Assembly (NCBI GenBank): GCA_003586115.2
Contig: QVOM02000034.1
Span: 12,007,730-12,071,729, forward strand
Direction: 5' to 3'
DNA: 64,000 nt
Source: Salvator merianae
Lineage: Eukaryota > Chordata > Lepidosauria > Squamata > Teiidae
In this document: positions 57,635 through 64,000 of the stretch, piece after piece
Layout: each line of letters starts with the position of its first letter
Numbering within the stretch: position 1 is the stretch's first letter
Notes under the pieces: generated by a model
What the model was told of the DNA's origin: nothing
Seen by the model: the letters and a program-made list of their open reading frames with translations, nothing else
Database searches by the model: none
Made by a program: the position numbers and the translations under genes

Positions 57635-59745
57635 AAAGCAGCTGAGGATATGCACGCCATAGGAGGTGTGGATAGGATATGTTCATGCATATTCTAATCA
57701 TGCACATGGGTGCAGCTGTGCAAGTGGAGAGAGAGAGAGAGCAGGAACGAGGGACCACAAAAAAGAGGGACTCCATTGCTCTTATCACTAGGGAAAGCCT
57801 CCTTGGAGGGTGGGGACAGAGGAGGCTGGCCTTCCCCTCCACCGAAAAGTCAAAGCTTGAGTGACAGAAGTGCATTCAATCACACAGGGCAGGGGGAGGA
57901 GAAGAATATGAGAGGTGTGGAAGAAAAAGGAACTCTTATCACCAGACTGAGGATGGGGAGGTTAGCAGGTGTGGACAAAGAAATACAAAGTTAGTGGGAA
58001 CTATGCTTGGTGGCCGTGATCAGGCCAATAATAAAATCAAACTCCATCGTGGGGTAAGACAGACTAAACAAGTGTGGTGTAAATGATCCCTGAATCTGCC
58101 TTCTGTGGTGTAAAATTGCAGATCACTGGCTGAAATGCAATTCAATGCTTAGCAAACAAGAGCAATGACAGTCCATACATCTTGTTCCTGTTCCAGTGGA
58201 AACCAATATCTAGGGCATCCATGCCTTTAGATGTATTTATTACGGTCCTTGACCAGAACTGTAAGATACAGTCAGATAAATGTCCAGTGTAAAGGACAGC
58301 AATATAGTGACAGCCAAGCACTAATTGTTAGGCAAGGGTATACTGAGCTCCTGATAATAGACTGCTACTACCTGCTATCCTGCATGCTGCTTAATATCAA
58401 TTGACCAAATACGCCTAAATAGTTATAAAATCTGACAAAGCTCCTGGTTTTGATGAACAACCCAGTAGAGATGATGTCTCCAGAATCAGCCCTGAAAATA
58501 GAGGTGCTCCTTCGATAAAGCCAAGGAACCAGCAGAGAGGAAAGTCACTGAAATCTACCAAGAAAGGAGCAATTGCCACCTTGACATGGAATTTCCAACA
58601 TGTATTTTAATAAGCAAATTGATATTGCCCTTCTTGCTTAAGGTTATTATTGTCCTTCTTGCTTAAGGCTATGACTGCTCAGCGTTACACGGAATGATCA
58701 GTTTAAAGGTTTTAAAAAAACGTATGTAAAAAGGGCATAGCTGGTGCCCCGACTCCTGCTAGTAGCTCACTACTCTGCAGCTACTCTCTCTTTGGATTCT
58801 TTTCTTTGCCTGCCTTTCAGTTCTGGAAGCATTTATGTTGAAGGCCACTGGAAAGAGAAGCAGCTGGCAGGACAAGATTTCTGCACTTCATGCCTGTGCT
58901 GTTTTCATTTTTAAAATTAGGCTTTTCCCTTTTCTTTCCTAAGGGATTAGGGCAGTTCCATGGGGAACTGGAGTGCCATAATTAGATTATATTTAGAGGA
59001 AGTTTTCAATAAACCTGGAGCCGAAGAAAAAGGCATCAGAGTATGGGTCAGGTAGGTCACTTGAGCAACCACCATATGGTGGAAATTCTTCAGAGTTCAA
59101 CCACCATACAGTGATGGTGGAAGTAGGTCAGAGTTCCTTGTCCCCCTCTCAGGGAAGGACACTTCTGAGAGTGTTTACTGCTCCTCGGGTGCCCTCAGAG
59201 GAGTACTGCAAATACCCTGCCCCGTGGGCCTCCATGGGGTGCCTGTGTGGATGAAGCCTCACTTACTATCTTTTGGGATGACTCTTCAGATGATGAAGAA
59301 TTTGCAATTAATGCTGCAGCTAAACACAGAGTGGTACGTAAATGTGAATATGTACATCATCTACAGTATCCTCTCTGGTTACCAGTGTGTTGCTACACCC
59401 AGCTGAAGACCTGAATGAGAAGGGACCTAGGTACTTGGGATGAAGCCTTCAGATAATGGCACGGTCCCATCCCTGGAAACGGGATCATGCACATCACTGA
59501 TTCCCTTCCATCATTTACTGAAGAGCAGAGACTGTGTTCACTCTTAGCAGCAAGTGCTACTGAACCATCTTGTTCCCATAAGCAACACTTAACAGGAGAA
59601 CCACAGTCAGGCCTCGTTAGAATGCAGATAGGAGACCACCAAGGAATACCAGGCACTGAAGGCTTGACTGGTAGGCTGAAAAATATTCCAAGGCAGGGGC
59701 AAACTGTTTCTGTATTGTTGCCAAGAAAACTGCATAGAGCAAAGC
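57635..59745. other. Intergenic DNA, nothing recognised
   Basis: No supported gene. A short KAPG-like frame near 58440 is too weak to call a LINE fragment. Confidence 0.35.
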
Positions 59746-59748
59746 TCA

Positions 59749-60050
59749 GGCTGCATCTCCACTTACCAAAACAGGGGGGCCTTCATCATCCCAAAAAGGC
59801 GCCCACTACCACCCCGTTTCCACTTTTGATGGCAGCCGGTACCTTCGATGCGACTGTGCAGGCAGTTTTCTGGCGCAATTGCTTGAAGAGGCACTTCGGT
59901 TGCAGACTGCTTTGTTCTCGCCACACGCAGGGACACAATGGAAAACGTCTCTTCGCTCCAAAATGGAGATGAAGAGGGCGCCATGAATGGGGGTGTCTCC
60001 CCCCATCCGCCCCAAATGAAGCTGCCTCCACCAGAAATAGAGACATGGCC
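59749..60050. mobile_element. 302-bp TIR element, TSD TCA
   Basis: Left end GGCTGCATCTCCACTT, inverted right end GGCCATGTCTCTATTTC. TCA at 59746-59748 and 60051-60053. Further in, CATTTTGGAGCGAAGAGACG-type DNA; no coding sequence. Confidence 0.62.
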
Positions 60051-60188
60051 TCAGTTTTGGCTTTCTTCCTGTCCCACTTAATTCATTAATACCCTGTTCT
60101 GTCACTTTGTTGCACTCAGAGCAGCTCACAAAAGTTAAAACACATAAAAACAAAGTCATAAAAAAAAGATGCATATTGTTTTTATGTT

Positions 60189-60194
60189 TTTATT
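60189..60194 (-). terminator. Possible poly(A) signal of the 60.6-62.8 kb gene
   Basis: AATAAA on the minus strand, 444 nt past the stop codon at 60638. It lies in a T-rich stretch and could be chance. Confidence 0.35.
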
Positions 60195-60637
60195 GTGAAC
60201 TGCTCTGAGATTTTAGAATGAGAAAAATAAAATCATTTTTAAAGATAGATTTAGCTAGGGTATTTGAATTACAGGCAACCTTTTATGCTGTCACGTCAGT
60301 GGTTGCCTTTTGACCTCTATGGATAAAGCAACTGTGGCAGGACAGCATAACTGATGAGCTGCTCTTTTTTAGAAATAGTGGCCCTGAAGTTAGATTTCTG
60401 GCTTATTATAGAAGGCTTATCAGTTATGCCCTTTCTCTCCTCCCTCCCGCTTTACGTCCCTTTAAGAATTTCCAAACATAAAGGTTTGTTGCTTTGCTGT
60501 TATTTTAATTGACCCGAGCAAGTCCAAAGGTTTTCACTGAAATGGCTGAAGATGCCATTTCTTTTCGGGGGAACCCATCTGCCCACCATTTCAGGTTCAA
60601 AGCTGGGTTGGATGCTTTCACCTAGCAAAAGGCATCT

Positions 60638-61797
60638 TCAACTGGCAATGGTGGGTGGTGTTGCGTTGAGGAGTCCCCTTCCCCTGTCTGCTGAGAGAGG
60701 TGGATTGTGGGAAAATGGTTCATGATGACCCAGGCTGGCACCGCCACTGCTTCCAGCCAGCTTTTCATAGTCTGAATTTGGCTGCAAGGATTTTCTCTGG
60801 TGCTTTCTCTCCCAGATGCTCTTGCGTTGCTTGTGTATGCCACTGCTGCCCTGGCCTCCTGGACCCTGGCTAGAACTGCCTCTGCTCTGGCTAAGTGACA
60901 TCCTGTTTGCTAGCGTATCCTTGCCAGATGCTGCAAAGGGATGGTTGGGTTGCTCAGGATTGTGTTCTGGGCTGGGCAATGGTGGACTGATCAAATAGAC
61001 ATATACTTCAGCTTGCTGCGCCGCTGGCAGATGTTGGCGCCACTCTAGCCCAAGGCGATGCTGGGGGCCCCTTGGGGAATGTGGATAGGCATAATCCTCA
61101 CCATTGAGATGGGTTCGGGATATTGTTTCTGATGCCAGGGCTGAATACACTACCTGCCTGGGGCCTGGTAAGATTGGGCTAGGAATGAAATTTGTCTTGC
61201 TCGACGGAGGGTTGAAGTGCTCGTGGGGATGTTCTGAACAGGGAGCAGCAGGTTCCTCTGTGTTCATGCCGACAGAATGCTGCAGGAATCGCCGTCCTTC
61301 TGGGCCCTCTCTTGGTATCTCCAGGCCATTTTGCTTATCACCTGTGGCTCTTTGGTGATTACGTGCATGGAGCCCATAGCGGGCTGAGCTGCTCCCTCCT
61401 TCAGCTGCACGTTCTGGGGGACTAAAGCTGTAACGCACCCATGAAGCGACTGATCCAGCAGGACATGCTGGCTGGGGGGTTTCAGCATCTGAGAGGTTGG
61501 AACTGCACTGGCTGCTCCGATGGTGCTGCTGACTCCTGTACCAACTGGCTTTCTTCTCCCCCGTGCCTTGATGGGTTGACCATTCCCCCAAATAGTAGGC
61601 CTTAGTCTTTCTCCCAGCCTGGGGACAGCAGACCTTGGGCTCATGCAGTTTCCCCATTTTCACGGTCACCTTCACAGGCTCTACGATGCAGCGGAAGCGC
61701 AGGTTGGACACTTTCTTACGGCTCTTGAGCAGCATGGAGTCTTTCCAAAATCGTTTGGTGCTGGAGAGGACTTTCACGGTCTTGAGCAATTTTCCAC
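60638..61797 (-). CDS. Unidentified gene, terminal coding exon
   Basis: 1160 nt, 386 codons to TGA at 60638-60640, preceded by a pyrimidine-rich tract and CAG. The long single open frame in otherwise stop-rich DNA is the main evidence for coding. An upstream in-frame extension to 61843 is intron read-through. Confidence 0.6.
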
Positions 61798-62841
61798 CTG
61801 CAACCAGAAGAGAATAAAAAAAAAAAATACAGAGGTGAAACAAAATAATTAGAAGAAGCTTAAAACGGATTTTCCCAATCTGGAGTCTTCCAGATATACA
61901 GCTCCCTTAGGCTGTGGACATATGTCCATGAAGATGTCTTCAGGCCTCACGGGAGAAGCATGCAGGATGTGGGGCTCTTATTATCTTCAGGCCAACCAAC
62001 TACCCTGGCACTTCTAAGCTGTCCTGAGGTTGGGTAGAGCAAATTGAGATCCGTGTGGGATTTCCTGCTTTGATGGTGCCCTGTCTGTTGACTTGGATCA
62101 CAGCAGCTGTTTGGCCACTGAGAGCCAAATTGAGGTGTTGTTGATGTCCGCGTGTCATGGCTAGCTGTCATGGCAGGCCAGCAATCAGCCCTCCTGCTGG
62201 ATGCACTAGTAGCCCCCCATGGAGGACAGACATGTGAACAGCCTCCCTCCGTGGCCAAGTTGCACCAGCAGTGACTCCCCCCTCAAGATGAATGGAGAAG
62301 GTTGACATGTGAACATGGCCATAATTGCAGCCAGCATGGAAGTGCTGGCTGGACTTTGAGGAAGCTCTAGAGTGAAACATCTGTAAAACTGGTATGTCAT
62401 TTTGTTGATGAAACAAAGTCTGGCTCAACCACTGCAAAGGCACCCTTCAGTATAGTTGGGAGTATGGGGCAGCTTTTTGCCTGTGGAGATGCCAAGTACT
62501 TTTGAGGCCCAACAGTATAAAGCTGCATCCAGACACTCCTTCCTTATTCCACTATATTCCACTGGATAGAATATTCAGGCTGTATTCTGGAATATCCAAA
62601 TACAGTGGAATAAATAAGTGATGTCTGGATGCAGCCTGAGATTCTTGTAGGTTCTGAGAGGAATTGAAATAGTTTGGAAAACAGCATAGAAATAAAGCAA
62701 GTAGAAAGAGAGGCGAAAGAAGCGCTTTCTTAAAAATGCAAGAAACAAGAGATATTTTCTGTCTTAATTCCCTTATAGTTTACCTTTTGTGAAGCAGGAG
62801 TCATATAGCCGCCTCAGAAATGGAATGGAGTTAATCCAGAA
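60638..62841 (-). CDS. Unidentified gene, last two coding exons (partial)
   Basis: I do not recognise the family. The penultimate exon is 62841-62784 (58 nt, acceptor TTTCTAG, donor G/GTAAAC). It reads FWINSIPFLRRLYDSCFTK plus one base. The last exon is 61797-60638 (acceptor CTGGTTGCAG), completing a Gly codon and staying open for 386 codons to TGA. The two join without a stop, about 405 codons. The joined start is basic and conserved-looking (FLRRLYDSCFTK, then LLKTVKVLSSTKRFWKDSML, then RFRCIVEPVKVTVKMGK). The rest is low-complexity, rich in Ser, Pro, Gln, Gly and His, probably disordered. No signal peptide, membrane segment or zinc finger is visible. The 5' exons lie upstream, beyond or near the right edge. 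It runs in the same direction as RBM38, about 18 kb upstream of it. In human that side is occupied by RAE1, but this is not RAE1, which is a WD40 protein. Confidence 0.6.
62521..62636. mobile_element. Palindromic MITE copy
   Basis: AGCTGCATCCAGACACTCCT pairs with AGTGATGTCTGGATGCAGCC. Flanks TAA and TGA. Sits inside the intron between the two exons of the unidentified gene. Confidence 0.7.
62784..62841 (-). CDS. Unidentified gene, penultimate coding exon
   Basis: 58 nt with a strong T-rich acceptor and a GTAAAC donor. Its phase fits the terminal exon exactly. It is too short to stand alone as evidence. Confidence 0.5.
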
Positions 62842-62844
62842 CTA

Positions 62845-63955
62845 GAAAAAAAAAAAAAGGGTGAGGGGAAACGTCATTGCAAATAGTGGCCTCAACTCAG
62901 TGATCTTTCAAAAAATATTTTAAGGACATCAGCGTGCTTCAGTGATGCTGTTTCTGATACCTCTCAGTGGACTTGGATCCTTAAGGGCCAGGAGGAGGGG
63001 TTGCCAACATGGCATCAAGGGGATGATCTGGGCACCATTACCTGCACTGGCAGCCTCTTCGGTGGGATTCTGGCTCTCTGAATATTACATGAAGCCATTC
63101 TGTGCCCTCCCATATAGCTGGGGGATAGATGGTAAAGAAGTTCCTCAGCAGTGGGACGAACACCGCTTCGTTATGCCCTTGCATTTTTTAGCCCCTAGTT
63201 CAAACACAGGGAAAGTGATTGCTGCTACCTTACATGTGGGCAGTCTGCAGTTTGCCAGCTTTAGGTAGGCATTTTGGGAACTGCAGTCCAAAAAAGTAAG
63301 CCCATGCAGATGTTTGGTTTGGCAGCAGCTGAGCCACCTTGGTCAGGGTTGATTTGGCAGTGCATCTATATCAGGAATATATGGGAAGCTTGCTGTGGTC
63401 TATCCCAACTTTGGTTTGTCCATTCAGGCAATTGTCAGGTTGCCAAACTGACCCAGTCATGTCTGATATGGTTCTGCCAATTCAGCAACCTCCAAATCAT
63501 CCGATTCCCATGCTGGACAAAGAGCAGTTTGGTGCAAAGCTGGGATAGATCACCTCAAGCTTCCCATACATCACCCAGCTCAGTGCGAGGTTAGACCTAC
63601 TCAAACCAAGGCAGGTCCTGCTACTACCAAACTGAATCTCTTCATATTCATTTCTCCACACTCTAGACCATTCTATTGGTTCATCTAAGCCAATTTTGCC
63701 TCTTGCGTTTGGCAGTAGTTTTCCAGAATTGCATGAAGAATAGCCCCTATGTCCTATTTACATATATTTGAGAGGGTATTTTCAGACCCACATCAGAAGA
63801 GATGTTGGAGGTCTCTGAGCTGGCTAATGGCTACAGATCAGCTTAATTAATTTTGGAGATATTGGAAGAGAAAAATCTCTAGGTCCCATGCCAACTCCAG
63901 GTTTTCTTTTGGGAAGGGTGTGGCGGCCTTGTCAAGGACACCTTTTTGGAGGAGA
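62845..63955. other. Upstream intron or intergenic DNA, nothing recognised
   Basis: No further exon with both a clear family match and good splice sites was found. Confidence 0.3.
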
Positions 63956-63959
63956 AGTC

Positions 63960-64000
63960 ATAAGAACATAAGAGGAGCCCTGCTGGATCAGGCCACAGCC
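63960..64000 (-). mobile_element. CR1 3' end, cut by the window edge
   Basis: TAAGAACATAAGAGGAGCCC TGCTGGATCAGGCC is the reverse complement of the CR1 ending. Confidence 0.8.

Noticed and set aside
58430..58560. LINE RT motif (KAPGFDE)
   Set aside because: Only a few residues resemble the motif and neighbouring blocks are absent.
61798..61843. N-terminal extension of the unidentified terminal exon
   Set aside because: It lies in the pyrimidine-rich intron before the CAG acceptor.
60638..62841. Identity as RAE1, expected beside RBM38 from human gene order
   Set aside because: RAE1 is a WD40 propeller protein. No WD repeats or related sequence are seen here.

Overview
The window looks like nuclear DNA of a squamate reptile, probably a lizard. 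It has vertebrate-type split genes, a Sauria-type tRNA-derived SINE (a family known from squamates), many CR1-clade LINE 3' ends, and a dense load of short palindromic DNA-transposon derivatives. No bacterial, organellar or viral gene set is visible. Most long open frames are repeat-derived or chance frames.

Gene content is low. On the minus strand one gene can be reconstructed completely: RBM38 (RNPC1), an RRM-type RNA-binding protein. It has four coding exons (42446-42279, 38604-38481, 35467-35413, 11738-11435) that join in frame to 216 codons plus stop. It has a GC-rich promoter region at about 42.1-43.15 kb, a 23.7-kb last intron, and a roughly 1.2-kb 3' UTR with a poly(A) signal near 10245. 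Further right on the same strand, the last two coding exons of a second gene lie at 62841-62784 and 61797-60638. They join in frame to about 405 codons that I cannot assign to a family.

Layout: 1-0.9 kb is the 5' part of a CR1-like LINE (minus strand) with a broken ORF1. A GC-rich block with a 33-bp tandem repeat lies at 0.9-1.3 kb. A 701-bp element with terminal inverted repeats (TIRs) lies at 2.0-2.7 kb. The stretch 2.7-10.2 kb is repeat-rich intergenic DNA (CR1 tails, a Sauria SINE, palindromic elements, an L2-like tail). RBM38 occupies 10.2-42.4 kb, with introns full of CR1, SINE and miniature elements. The stretch 43.2-60.1 kb is intergenic and again crowded with TIR elements. The unknown gene occupies 60.2-62.8 kb and continues beyond the window or into an exon I did not find.

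The most striking content is the miniature elements. At least ten have TIRs flanked by exactly matching 3-bp direct repeats (TTA, TAA, TCA twice, ATA, TTT, TTG, AGA, TAG, TAT). Six share a GGGCCTNTTTGCACTT-like terminus but carry different interiors. One of them (53533-54278) contains five hairpins in a row. The 3-bp target duplications fit a PIF/Harbinger-type mobiliser, but no transposase is present in the window.
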